A stretch of 64,000 nucleotides of DNA from Sagittula salina. Its GTDB lineage: Bacteria > Pseudomonadota > Alphaproteobacteria > Rhodobacterales > Rhodobacteraceae. The position numbers were made by a program, and so were the translations under genes. Positions 35,540 through 43,815 of this stretch are shown here, one piece after another. The notes under the pieces were generated by a model that did no database searches, had not been told where the DNA came from, and saw only the letters and a program-made list of their open reading frames with translations. Each line of letters begins with the position of its first letter. Positions within the stretch are counted from its first letter, which is position 1. The stretch lies in NCBI RefSeq assembly GCF_017813235.1, contig NZ_JAGISH010000003.1:357571-421570 (forward strand), written 5' to 3'.

Positions 35540-36895
35540 GTGGCTGAGGTCCCGACCCTCGCCGCGCGCGTCCTTCGCGCCGTCCTGCTGATCCTGCTGG
35601 CGGGCGGCGTTCTGGTCGCGGTCTCCACCTGGGTCAACGGGCGCGCGGCGGCGCGTCAGGCTTACGACCGGCTGCTGCTGGGCGCCGCCAGCGACATCGC
35701 GGAATCGATCCGGGTGCAGCACGGCGCGCCCTTCGTCGACCTGCCCGTTTCGGCATTCGAGTTGCTGGCACAGGCGCCTGATGATCGCATCCATTACGCC
35801 GTGCGCGGCCCCGGTGGGCAGCTGATCACGGGGATGGATAGTGCCGTTCCCGTGCCCGACGCCCCGCGCAGGCCGGTCTATTTCGACGCACGGTTGCAGG
35901 GCGAGGACGCGCGCTTTGTACGGGTGACGCGACTGTTCGCGGAGCGGGAGTTTTCCGGCGAAGTCTCTGTCGTGGTGGGCCAGACGGTGCGGGCCCGGCG
36001 CGCCATGGCGCTGGGGCTGGTGACCGACGCGCTGGCGCCGATGGCGCTGGCTGGCGTGGCGCTGCTGGCGATGGCGTGGCTGGTGGCGCGTTCCGCCATG
36101 CGCCCGCTGGAGGCGCTTTCGCAGGACCTTGCCGCCCGCGACCCCTACGATCTGACGCCCATGCCGGTGGAGGGCCTGCCGCAGGAGCTGCGGGTCATGG
36201 TGGGATCGGTCAATCACTTCATGGCGCGGCTGGACCGGCAGGTGGAGGCGATGCGCAACCTGATCTCCGACACGGCCCACCAGCTGCGCACGCCGGTCGC
36301 GGCGATCCGGGTGCAGGCGGAGGGGCTGCAAGAGGACGGCACCCCCCGCGCGCTGGAGCGGCTGCTGGCGCGGACGCGGTCGCTGGGGGCGTTGCTGGAC
36401 CAGCTGCTGAGCCGCGCTCTCGTGACCCACCGCGCCGACAGCGCGCCGCGCGTGGCGGTCGACCTGCGCATGGTCGCGCTGGAGATCGTGGACGCCCGCG
36501 ACCACGAATTGCTCGCCCCGGGCGTGGAGGTGCGGCTGGAGATCGGTGCGGACCCCGTGCTGGTCATGGCGGAGGAATTCAGCCTCGGCGAGGCGGCGAA
36601 GAACCTGCTTTCGAATGCCCTGAAACACGGCCTCCCGCCGGTCGCGGTGGGGGTGGACCGGCGCGGGGCGGAGGCGTGGCTCTGGGTCATGGACAGCGGC
36701 TCCGGACCGGACCCGGCAATCGCCGCGCGGCTGGGCGAGAGGTTCGCCCGTTCCGCGGCCTCGCGGGAGGACAGCGCCGGGCTGGGCCTGTCCATCGTGA
36801 TGGCCGTGGCCAGCGCCTATGGTGGCCGGATGGCAACGGAGCGCCGCCCGGAGGGCTTCGTCATGGCGCTGGTCCTGCCGGTGGTGGCGACATGA
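35540..36895 (+). CDS. tctE: TctE-like sensor histidine kinase
   Basis: The product is an inner-membrane kinase of 451 residues from GTG 35540, six bases after the regulator stop. TM1 is about 10-30 and TM2 about 165-185, with a 130-residue periplasmic sensor between. A HAMP-like segment follows, then the phospho-acceptor His247 (SDTAHQLRTPVAAIR), the N box (NLLSNALKHG), G1 (MDSGSGPD) and G2 (SAGLGLSI). It overlaps the next gene by four bases (ATGA), so the periplasmic binding protein is made with it. Confidence 0.88.
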   Translation: MAEVPTLAARVLRAVLLILLAGGVLVAVSTWVNGRAAARQAYDRLLLGAASDIAESIRVQHGAPFVDLPVSAFELLAQAPDDRIHYAVRGPGGQLITGMDSAVPVPDAPRRPVYFDARLQGEDARFVRVTRLFAEREFSGEVSVVVGQTVRARRAMALGLVTDALAPMALAGVALLAMAWLVARSAMRPLEALSQDLAARDPYDLTPMPVEGLPQELRVMVGSVNHFMARLDRQVEAMRNLISDTAHQLRTPVAAIRVQAEGLQEDGTPRALERLLARTRSLGALLDQLLSRALVTHRADSAPRVAVDLRMVALEIVDARDHELLAPGVEVRLEIGADPVLVMAEEFSLGEAAKNLLSNALKHGLPPVAVGVDRRGAEAWLWVMDSGSGPDPAIAARLGERFARSAASREDSAGLGLSIVMAVASAYGGRMATERRPEGFVMALVLPVVAT

Positions 36896-38007
36896 GACGT
36901 CCCATGCTGGGACAGTTCCGCAACCGAATGATTACAATGGGTTGGCGCAGGATGATTCAGACAATCTTAACGCTTTTCGGCGGCGCCCTGCTGGCTGCGC
37001 TGCTGATGGCGACGGGACCCGCGCGGGCGCAGGAGGACACCGCGCGCTTTGGCTCCGGGGCGACCGTGCTGCGGGTGGAATCGACCACCGACATCGCGAT
37101 CTTTTCCCCGGTCATGGACCGTTTCGTGGCGGAAAATCCCGACCTGAGCGTGGCCTATGAGCAATGGGGCTCGAACGACCTCTTTGCCCGCTCGCGCGCG
37201 GCCTGCAATGGCACGCGCCCGCCCGCCGACGTCGTGCTGTCCTCCGCCGTTCAGCAGATGGTCTGGCTGGTGAATGCCGCCTGCGCCGCACCCTACCTTT
37301 CGGCGCGCACGCAGGCGCTGCCCGGCGCGCGGCGCTGGCGCGACGAGCTTTGGGGGATCACCGAGGAACCCGCCGTCATCATCTACAACAAACGGCTGCT
37401 GGCAGCGTCGGACGTGCCGCGGTCGCGCTTTGGCCTGCTGGACCTGATGCGGTCGCAACCGGGGCGGCTGCGCGGGCGGATCGCCACCTACGATATCGAG
37501 GCCTCGGGGCTGGGCTATCTCTTTGCGTTTTCCGACAGTCTGGAGGCGACCACCTTTGGCGCCATGCTCGAAGCCTTTGCCCGCGTGGGCGCGGTGGCGA
37601 CCTGCTGCTCGGCCGAGATCATCCGGAGCGTGGCCGAAGGGCGCATCCTGATCGCCTACAACGTGCTGGGCAGCTACGTGGCCGCGGCGCAGGAGCCGGA
37701 CGTGGGCGTGATCCTGCCGGAGGATTACACCCTGATCCTGTCGCGCAGCCTGATGATTCCCAAAGGCGCCGCCCAGCCCGCCGCTGCCGGGCGTCTGCTG
37801 GAATTCCTGCTGGGTCCGCAGGCGCAGGCGATGCTGATGGACATCGGGCTGGTGATGCGCGTCGGACCGGAGGAAACGGCGCTGCTGCCCTCTGCCCGCC
37901 GGGTGATCGCGCTGTCGCCCGCGCAGCTGGTGGCGCTGGATGCGCACCGCCGCGCGCGGCTGATCGCACTGCATGCCGACGCGTTTCGCGCCGAAGCACG
38001 GGAGTAG
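36892..38007 (+). CDS. Extracellular solute-binding protein co-translated with TctD/TctE
   Basis: The 371-residue product overlaps the kinase gene by four bases. After a long N-terminus with a signal peptide (LFGGALLAALLMATGPARAQ), the fold reads as a type 2 periplasmic binding protein: VESTTDIAIFSPVMDRFVAEN, PADVVLSSAVQQMVWLVN, WGITEEPAVIIYNKRLL and DYTLILSRSLMIPKGA. No permease or ATPase lies in the operon. It may sense a ligand and signal to the kinase rather than feed a transporter; this is inference from position. The exact start is uncertain, as in-frame Mets occur at 5, 13, 16 and 21. Confidence 0.82.
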   Translation: MRRPMLGQFRNRMITMGWRRMIQTILTLFGGALLAALLMATGPARAQEDTARFGSGATVLRVESTTDIAIFSPVMDRFVAENPDLSVAYEQWGSNDLFARSRAACNGTRPPADVVLSSAVQQMVWLVNAACAAPYLSARTQALPGARRWRDELWGITEEPAVIIYNKRLLAASDVPRSRFGLLDLMRSQPGRLRGRIATYDIEASGLGYLFAFSDSLEATTFGAMLEAFARVGAVATCCSAEIIRSVAEGRILIAYNVLGSYVAAAQEPDVGVILPEDYTLILSRSLMIPKGAAQPAAAGRLLEFLLGPQAQAMLMDIGLVMRVGPEETALLPSARRVIALSPAQLVALDAHRRARLIALHADAFRAEARE

Positions 38008-38028
38008 GCGCCCCGACGAGGGGGCGCC
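38007..38028. terminator. Hairpin between convergent solute-binding gene and mntH
   Basis: GGCGCCCC and GGGGCGCC form an 8-bp stem with a six-base loop. It starts in the stop codon of the solute-binding gene and ends nine bases before the mntH stop. It probably terminates both ways. Confidence 0.5.
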
Positions 38029-38036
38029 CACCTGTA

Positions 38037-39320
38037 TCAGAGAAACGGCACCGGCAGGCCGAAGGCTTCGGCCAGCAGGACGAAGTTCAGCGTCAGCACC
38101 GCCGCCGCGCCCAGCCCGGCCAGCGTCAGCGTCACGCGCCCGGGGCGGAAGGCGCCCATGATGTCGCGCCGCGCCACGAAGACCAGCAGCGCGATCATCG
38201 GCACCGGCAGGGCGATCGACAGGATCACCTGACTCATGACCAGCGCCTGCGTCGCGTTCACGCCCATGGCCACCACGGCAAAGGCCGGGATCATGGTCAC
38301 GGCACGGCGCACCCAGATCGGCACGTGAAATCGCAGGAAGCCCTGCATGATCATCTGCCCCGCCATGGTCCCCACTACCGAGGACGAGATCCCGGAGGCG
38401 ATCAGCGAGGTCAGGAAGGCCCCCGCCGCCGCCGCGCCCAGAAGGGGCGTCAGCATGTGGTAGGCGGTCTCGATCTCCGCCACCTCGGCGTGGCCCTGGT
38501 GAAAGGCGCTGGCGGCCATGATGACCATCGCCATGTTGATCATGCCGGCGACGGCGAGCGCCAGCACCACCTCGATGTTGGAAAAGCGCACCAGCTTGCG
38601 CCGGTCGGAATCGTCGCGCGGGGTGGCGCGCGATTGCATCAGACCGGAGTGCAGGTAGATCGCGTGCGGCATGACCGTGGCGCCGATGATGCCAACGGCG
38701 ATGGTCAGCGCCGCCGCATCGGGCATCGCGCCGGAGGTCATTCCCGCCAATGCGGCGGACCAGTCGACGGGGGCAATCAGCATCTCGGCCAGGTAGCTGA
38801 GGCCGATGATCCCCACCATGGCGCCGATCAGAAGCTCCATCGGGCGGAAACCCCTGCCTTCGACCATGAGGATGGCGTAGGTGATGATGGCGGTGATCGT
38901 CATGCCCGCCATGAGCGGCAGTCCGAAGAGCAGCGACAGACCGATGGCACCGCCGAGGAATTCCGCGAGGTCGGTGGCCATGGCGGCGATCTCGGACACC
39001 GCCCACATCACCCAGACCAGCGGTTTCGGCAGGTTGTCGCGCGACAGTTCGGCCAGGTTCTTGCCGGTGACGATGCCCAGCCGCGCCGAGAGCGCCTGAA
39101 ACAGCATGGCGATCAGGTTCGCCACCAGCACTACCCAGAGCAGAGCATAGCCATAGCCCGCCCCCGCCTGGATGTTCGTCGCGTAGTTGCCGGGGTCCAT
39201 GTAGGCCACGGAGGCGATCACCGCCGGGCCGAAGAACAACAGCCGGCTGCGCAGGCCGCGGGCGGATCCGTCCAGTACGCGCGTCATCCCGGTGCGGGTT
39301 TTCAGCGTCAGGTCTTGCAT
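38037..39320 (-). CDS. mntH: NRAMP family manganese/iron transporter
   Basis: MntH is a proton-driven importer of Mn2+ (and Fe2+) in the inner membrane. The 427-residue product has about 11 TM segments. TM1 carries the metal-binding DPGN (AYMDPGNYATNIQ) and TM6 the MPHAIYLHS motif. GKNLAELSRDNLPK is the conserved loop after TM2. The ATG at 39320 is used. The gene is divergent from an mntR-type regulator, with a palindromic operator in its promoter region, so it is probably repressed by Mn-bound MntR. Confidence 0.96.
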   Translation of the reverse strand: MQDLTLKTRTGMTRVLDGSARGLRSRLLFFGPAVIASVAYMDPGNYATNIQAGAGYGYALLWVVLVANLIAMLFQALSARLGIVTGKNLAELSRDNLPKPLVWVMWAVSEIAAMATDLAEFLGGAIGLSLLFGLPLMAGMTITAIITYAILMVEGRGFRPMELLIGAMVGIIGLSYLAEMLIAPVDWSAALAGMTSGAMPDAAALTIAVGIIGATVMPHAIYLHSGLMQSRATPRDDSDRRKLVRFSNIEVVLALAVAGMINMAMVIMAASAFHQGHAEVAEIETAYHMLTPLLGAAAAGAFLTSLIASGISSSVVGTMAGQMIMQGFLRFHVPIWVRRAVTMIPAFAVVAMGVNATQALVMSQVILSIALPVPMIALLVFVARRDIMGAFRPGRVTLTLAGLGAAAVLTLNFVLLAEAFGLPVPFL

Positions 39321-39358
39321 CGTGAGGGCACCCCATGTCGTTCAGTGTGTCGTGTATT

Positions 39359-39374
39359 TATAGCCTTGGCTATA
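39359..39374. promoter_or_regulatory. Candidate MntR operator
   Basis: TATAGCC and GGCTATA flank a TT centre, a perfect 7-base inverted repeat, 39 bases upstream of the mntH start. A related GGCTATAGGC lies near 39437 on the mntR side. Confidence 0.6.
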
Positions 39375-39478
39375 CCTGATACGCTGACCTAAGTTGATTT
39401 GTCCAGCCTAACCTGCTGGTGACACGGCAAAGGCGCGGCTATAGGCTTTGTCCCGACCGGGTGGAGGACCAGAGGCCG

Positions 39479-39901
39479 ATGACCGAGCGCGATGAGAGCC
39501 TGCAGCAGGCCGACCGTTTTGCCCGCGCCCGGGAGGCGCAGTCGATGGCGCTTCTGGAGGATTACGTGGAACTGGTCAGCGATCTTCTGGCGGAGCATGG
39601 CGAGGCGCGAATCGCGGATATCGCCAGCCGGATGGGCGTGGCGCAACCCACCGCGACAAAGGCGGTGGCGCGGCTGAAGCGCGAGGGGCTGGCCACGGCA
39701 CGGCCCTACCGGGGGGTGTTCCTGACCGACGAGGGCGCGGCGCTCGCGGACCGCGTGCGCGCGCGGCACCGCACGGTTGTGGCGCTGCTGATCGCCGTCG
39801 GCGTGCCCGAAGAGACCGCCGAACTGGATGCCGAGGGGATCGAGCACCACGTCTCGGACCGGACGCTGGCGGCGTTCGAGCAGTTTCTGAAGGGGCGTTG
39901 A
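39479..39901 (+). CDS. mntR: MntR-type DtxR-family manganese regulator
   Basis: The 140-residue product has an N-terminal winged helix (LLEDYVELVSDLLAEHGEARIADIASRMGVAQPTATKAVARLKREGL) and a dimerisation/metal-binding half (RHRTVVALLIAVGVPEETAELDAEGIEHHVSD), which includes the DAEGIEHHVS ligand cluster of DtxR/MntR proteins. It lacks the SH3-like third domain, as MntR does. The start at ATG 39479, after GAGGACC, was chosen over a codon at 39419. It is divergent from mntH. Confidence 0.92.
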   Translation: MTERDESLQQADRFARAREAQSMALLEDYVELVSDLLAEHGEARIADIASRMGVAQPTATKAVARLKREGLATARPYRGVFLTDEGAALADRVRARHRTVVALLIAVGVPEETAELDAEGIEHHVSDRTLAAFEQFLKGR

Positions 39902-39966
39902 GGCCGGGTGTGGTTCGGGCCCTGGCTGGGCGTTCGGTCGGGCTTTTGGCCGGGATTTTGGCCGGG

Positions 39967-41196
39967 TCAGCCTTTCAGGAAGGCGGTACGGTCCACGAGA
40001 AAGCGATCCGACAGCGGCAGGCTGGCGGCGCCCAGCGCGCGGGCGTCCGGTCCGATGGTGCCGGCGCGGACCTGCGGCACCTCGATGCCGGGAAGGCCGT
40101 CCTCCTGCAGCTGGCGTTGCACCCGCGCGACGATCTCCGCCCGCACCTCTGGCGGGAGCCAGCCGTCGATCATGACCGTATCGAAATCGACGATGCAGGC
40201 GGCGGAGAGGATGGCCTGGGCCAGCCCTGCCACCGCCCGTTGCAACCAGGGTTCCAGCACGTCGGGGTCGATCTGCCAGCTGGACGGGTCGTCCCAGATC
40301 ATCTCCGTGGCACCGCCCTGCGCGGCGGCCAGTTGTTCCAGCGAGATGAGGGAGGCGACGTCGACCAGTTGCCGCACCCGGCCATCGGCGAGGATCGGCA
40401 GAGAGCCCAGCGCGGCAGCATTGCCGGTGCGCCCGGTGTACAGCGTGTTGTCCAGCACCATGCCGCCACCGACGAAGAAGCCGATGAAGAAATAGAGGAA
40501 ATCGCGCGGCCTGTTCTGGTCGCCAAAGACGAGTTCCGCCCCGCAGGCGGCGGAGGCGTCGTTGCGCAGGTAGACCGGGAAGTCCCAGCCCTCCGCGATC
40601 TCGGGGGCGATGTCGCGGCCCTTCCAGGCCGCCATGTCCTCGGGCGCGACGCCGAGCGGCCCGGCCCAGTCGTGCAGCCGGAAGGGAATGGCGATGCCCA
40701 GCCCCGCCACGCGGGCGCGCTGGGTCTTTGGAAGGGAGGCGATCAGCTCCGCGATGGAGCGATTGGCGAAATCCACCACGCCGTCGGGGTTGGGGTAGCG
40801 GTGCACCATATGGCGCCGCCCCTTAACATTGCCATGGAAGTCGGTCAGGATCAGATCGAGACTGCGGCGCCCCACCTTCAGCCCGAGGAAGAAGGCCCCG
40901 TCGCGCGCGATGCTCATTGGCACGGAGGGCTGCCCCACCTTGCCGCGCACCGGAGCGCCCTTCTTCAGCAGCCCGTCGGCCTCAAGGCCCCGCATGATGA
41001 CCGACACCGTCTGCGCCGAAAGGCCGGTGAGGCGCGCGATCTCGGCCTTGGCGAGCGGTCCCATCTGACGCACCAGCGTCATGACGAGCCGTTCGTTATG
41101 CGCCCGCACGCCGGACTGGTTGGTGCCGCGCGCGCCCTCGACGCGGGCCACGCCGCCATCCTCTGCCGTATCAGTATCGTTGTCCCGGCGAGCCAT
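39967..41196 (-). CDS. ROK family transcriptional regulator
   Basis: ROK regulators pair an N-terminal winged helix with a sugar-kinase-like sensor domain. In this 409-residue product the helix-turn-helix is about 40-80 (LVMTLVRQMGPLAKAEIARLTGLSAQTVSVIMRGLEADGLLKKG). The ROK domain follows (FFLGLKVGRRSLDLILTDFHG, FLYFFIGFFVGGGMVLDNTLYTG). The usual zinc-binding CGCxG cluster is not seen. The ATG at 41196 follows GGGGAGGATAGGACG. It is divergent from frcBCA, so it is the likely repressor of that operon. Confidence 0.9.
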   Translation of the reverse strand: MARRDNDTDTAEDGGVARVEGARGTNQSGVRAHNERLVMTLVRQMGPLAKAEIARLTGLSAQTVSVIMRGLEADGLLKKGAPVRGKVGQPSVPMSIARDGAFFLGLKVGRRSLDLILTDFHGNVKGRRHMVHRYPNPDGVVDFANRSIAELIASLPKTQRARVAGLGIAIPFRLHDWAGPLGVAPEDMAAWKGRDIAPEIAEGWDFPVYLRNDASAACGAELVFGDQNRPRDFLYFFIGFFVGGGMVLDNTLYTGRTGNAAALGSLPILADGRVRQLVDVASLISLEQLAAAQGGATEMIWDDPSSWQIDPDVLEPWLQRAVAGLAQAILSAACIVDFDTVMIDGWLPPEVRAEIVARVQRQLQEDGLPGIEVPQVRAGTIGPDARALGAASLPLSDRFLVDRTAFLKG

Positions 41197-41330
41197 CGTC
41201 CTATCCTCCCCTTGTGGGCGGCACCCCCGTCGTGGCCGCTCGGACCGGATAGACCTGCCCTTGCGTAAGCCATCCGGCGGCGCACGCCCGATCGCATACA
41301 GCATCGGTGGCGCGATGCCAGCCTGTCAAT

Positions 41331-41351
41331 AATAAATCCGCGTGATTTATT
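41331..41351. promoter_or_regulatory. Candidate ROK-regulator operator upstream of frcB
   Basis: AATAAATC and GATTTATT form a perfect 8-base inverted repeat with a CGCGT spacer. It lies just before a TTGACG -35-like element (41357) and about 110 bases upstream of frcB. ROK proteins such as Mlc/NagC bind similar AT-rich arms around a CG-rich centre. Confidence 0.6.
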
Positions 41352-41460
41352 TATCATTGACGACGTTCTGCGAATCATGTTTCCCTGAAGGCACTTGGGC
41401 CGAGGAGGGCCCCAGGGCCGACCGCGCAGACGGCGGCCCCGCATCGATTGGGAGGATACA

Positions 41461-42492
41461 ATGAAGAAATTCCTGACGGGCACGGCCATCGCGGTGGCCA
41501 CCGCCGCGCTGTCGACCGCCGCCATGGCGGAAAGCCACGGCGAAAAGATCACCGCCTGCCTGATTACCAAGACCGATACGAACCCATTCTTCGTGAAGAT
41601 GAAGGAAGGCGCCACCGCCAAGGCCGAAGAGCTGGGCATCGAGCTGAAGTCCTTTGCCGGCAAGGTCGACGGCGACCACGAAACCCAGGTTCAGGCCATC
41701 GAAACCTGCATTGCGGACGGTGCAAAGGGCATCCTGCTGACGGCCTCGGACACCTCGTCCATCGTGCCGGCGGTGCAGCAGGCGCGGGACGCGGGCATCG
41801 TCGTGATCGCGCTGGACACGCCGCTCGACCCGATTGACGCGGCCGATGCGACCTTTGCCACCGACAACTTCCTTGCGGGCGAACTGATCGGCAAATGGGC
41901 GGCGGCAAAGCTGGGCGACAAGGCGGCGGACGCCAAGATCGCCATGCTGGACCTCGCCGTGTCGCAGCCCACCGTGGGCGTGCTGCGCGACCAGGGCTTT
42001 CTGACGGGCTTCGGCATCGACGTGAAGGACCCGAACAAGTGGGGCGACGAGGATGACGCGCGCATTGTCGGCAACGACGTCACCGCAGGCAACGAGGAAG
42101 GTGGCCGCCGCGCGATGGAGAACCTGCTGGCCAAGGACCCGATGATCGACGTGGTCTACACCATCAACGAACCCGCCGCCGCCGGGGCCTACGAGGCGCT
42201 GAAGGCCATCGGCCGCGAGGGCGACGTGCTGATCGTTTCCGTCGATGGCGGCTGCCCCGGCGTGCAGAACATCGCCGACGGCGTGATCGGCGCGACCTCG
42301 CAGCAATACCCGCTGCTGATGGCCTCGAAGGGCATCGAGGCGATTGCCGCCTGGGCCAAGGACGGCACGAAGCCGCAGCCGACCGAGGGCAAGGCGTTCT
42401 TTGACACCGGAGTTGCGCTTGTCACCGACCAGCCCGCCGAGGGCGTGGAGTCGATTTCCGTTCAGGAAGGCACCGACCGCTGCTGGGGCTGA
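41461..42492 (+). CDS. frcB: Sugar ABC transporter substrate-binding protein FrcB-like
   Basis: The periplasmic binding protein has 343 residues, with signal peptide [23 protein letters not shown]. It has the ribose/fructose-binding (type 1) fold: [70 protein letters not shown] and [12 protein letters not shown]. FrcB of Rhizobia binds fructose, mannose and ribose; assignment here is by resemblance and by the frcC/frcA neighbours. The ATG follows TTGGGAGGATACA. Confidence 0.88.
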   Translation: MKKFLTGTAIAVATAALSTAAMAESHGEKITACLITKTDTNPFFVKMKEGATAKAEELGIELKSFAGKVDGDHETQVQAIETCIADGAKGILLTASDTSSIVPAVQQARDAGIVVIALDTPLDPIDAADATFATDNFLAGELIGKWAAAKLGDKAADAKIAMLDLAVSQPTVGVLRDQGFLTGFGIDVKDPNKWGDEDDARIVGNDVTAGNEEGGRRAMENLLAKDPMIDVVYTINEPAAAGAYEALKAIGREGDVLIVSVDGGCPGVQNIADGVIGATSQQYPLLMASKGIEAIAAWAKDGTKPQPTEGKAFFDTGVALVTDQPAEGVESISVQEGTDRCWG

Positions 42493-42512
42493 CGCGCCGG
42501 TAGCAAGACATC

Positions 42513-42537
42513 GGGAAGGGGCTGTGCGCCCCTTCCC
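42513..42537 (+). promoter_or_regulatory. Hairpin after frcB
   Basis: GGGAAGGGGC and GCCCCTTCCC form a perfect 10-bp stem with a TGTGC loop, 20 bases past the frcB stop. It ends in TCT, not a T-run, so partial termination or mRNA stabilisation is likely. Confidence 0.55.
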
Positions 42538-42636
42538 TCTCCAGACCAGACCGAGACCATTGACGCGAACCGCCCCGCCGCCGCAGGCTGAGGGCAACCG
42601 CGCGGCAAGACGCATCGCATCACCGGGAGGAAAACC

Positions 42637-43707
42637 ATGTCCGAGACTGCCTCGAGAGGGCAGGACTACGAGTCGTCCTTGTCTCACGCCACCGCCAAGG
42701 TCGCCGAGTTCGAGAAACGCCAGGGTCTGGCCCCCCGGATCCAGAGCACGCTGCACTCCTCGCCCGCCCTGGTGCCCCTTATCGTTCTGGTGCTCTCCAT
42801 CGCCGTCTTCGGTGCGCTCCTGGGTTCGAAGTTCTTTTCCCCCTTCGCGCTGACACTGATCCTGCAACAGGTGCAGATCGTGGGCATCGTCGCCGCCGCG
42901 CAGTCGCTGGTGATCCTCACGGCGGGCATCGACCTGTCAGTGGGCGCGATCATGGTGCTGTCATCGGTCGTCATGGGGCAGTTCACCTTTCGCTATGGCA
43001 TCCCCGCGCCGCTTTCCGTCGTCGCCGGGCTGGCTTGCGGCACGCTGATGGGCTTTATCAACGGGTGGCTGGTGGCCAAGGTAAAGCTTCCGCCCTTCAT
43101 CGTGACCCTCGGCATGTGGCAGATCGTGCTGGCGACCAACTTTCTCTACTCCGCGAACGAAACGATCCGCAGTCAGGATATCGAGGCAAACGCCCCCATT
43201 CTGCAGTTCTTTGGCAACGTGATCCAACTGGGGTCCGCACGGCTGACCTACGGTGCGGTCTTCATGCTGCTGCTCTTTGTCTTTCTCGCCTACATGCTGA
43301 GCCAGACCGCCTGGGGCCGGCACGTCTACGCGGTGGGCGACGACAAGGATTCGGCGGAACTGTCTGGCATCCGCACCAACACGGTGCTGATCTCGGTCTA
43401 CATGGCGTCGGGGCTGATCTGCGCCTTTGCCGGCTGGGCGCTGATCGGGCGGATCGGGTCGGTTTCGCCGACCTCCGGGCAGCTTGCCAATATCGAGAGC
43501 ATCACCGCCGTGGTCATCGGGGGCATATCGCTTTTTGGCGGGCGCGGCGCGGTGATGGGATCGCTTTTCGGGGCGCTGATCGTGGGGGTCTTCACCCTCG
43601 GGTTGCGCCTGCTCGGGGCGGATGCGCAATGGACCTACCTGCTGATCGGCGTGCTCATCATCGGCGCCGTGGCGGTGGACCAGTGGATCAGGAAGGCGTC
43701 GGCATGA
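42637..43707 (+). CDS. frcC: Sugar ABC transporter permease FrcC-like
   Basis: The 356-residue inner-membrane permease is of the RbsC type. After a hydrophilic N-terminal 45 residues come eight to ten TM segments, with QSLVILTAGIDLSVGAIMVLSSVV, the family signature loop VYAVGDDKDSAELSGIRTNTVLISVYMASGL, and GGISLFGGRGAVMGSLFGALIVG. The ATG at 42637 follows GGGAGGAAAACC. Its last codons (WIRKASA) are repeated about 107 bases downstream, before frcA. Confidence 0.92.
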   Translation: MSETASRGQDYESSLSHATAKVAEFEKRQGLAPRIQSTLHSSPALVPLIVLVLSIAVFGALLGSKFFSPFALTLILQQVQIVGIVAAAQSLVILTAGIDLSVGAIMVLSSVVMGQFTFRYGIPAPLSVVAGLACGTLMGFINGWLVAKVKLPPFIVTLGMWQIVLATNFLYSANETIRSQDIEANAPILQFFGNVIQLGSARLTYGAVFMLLLFVFLAYMLSQTAWGRHVYAVGDDKDSAELSGIRTNTVLISVYMASGLICAFAGWALIGRIGSVSPTSGQLANIESITAVVIGGISLFGGRGAVMGSLFGALIVGVFTLGLRLLGADAQWTYLLIGVLIIGAVAVDQWIRKASA

Positions 43708-43815
43708 CACACGCTTCCGCAACCCTCCCGGCGGCACAGCCGCCTGCCGGGGGCACGCCCGGCCTCCGACGTCGCGCGGCAAGGCCGCATTGGATCAGGA
43801 AGGAATCGGCATGAC
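43684..43815 (+). repeat. Duplicated frcC-end/frcA-start segment
   Basis: The 25 bases at 43684-43708 recur at 43791-43815 with two mismatches. Each copy holds the final WIR-K codons, an AGGAAGG ribosome site and ATGA. The intervening 82 bases are GC-rich with small inverted repeats. This is a partial tandem duplication or an insertion with target duplication at the gene junction. Confidence 0.75.
43704..43814 (+). CDS. 36-residue bridging ORF between frcC and frcA (possible)
   Basis: This frame starts at ATG inside the frcC stop (ATGA), has AGGAAGG upstream, and ends in the ATGA where frcA starts. The product is Pro/Ala/Arg-rich and ends HWIRKESA, mirroring the WIRKASA end of FrcC, so it arose by the local duplication. 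It would keep ribosomes moving from frcC to frcA. Whether the peptide has a role is unknown. Confidence 0.3.
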   Translation: MTHASATLPAAQPPAGGTPGLRRRAARPHWIRKESA

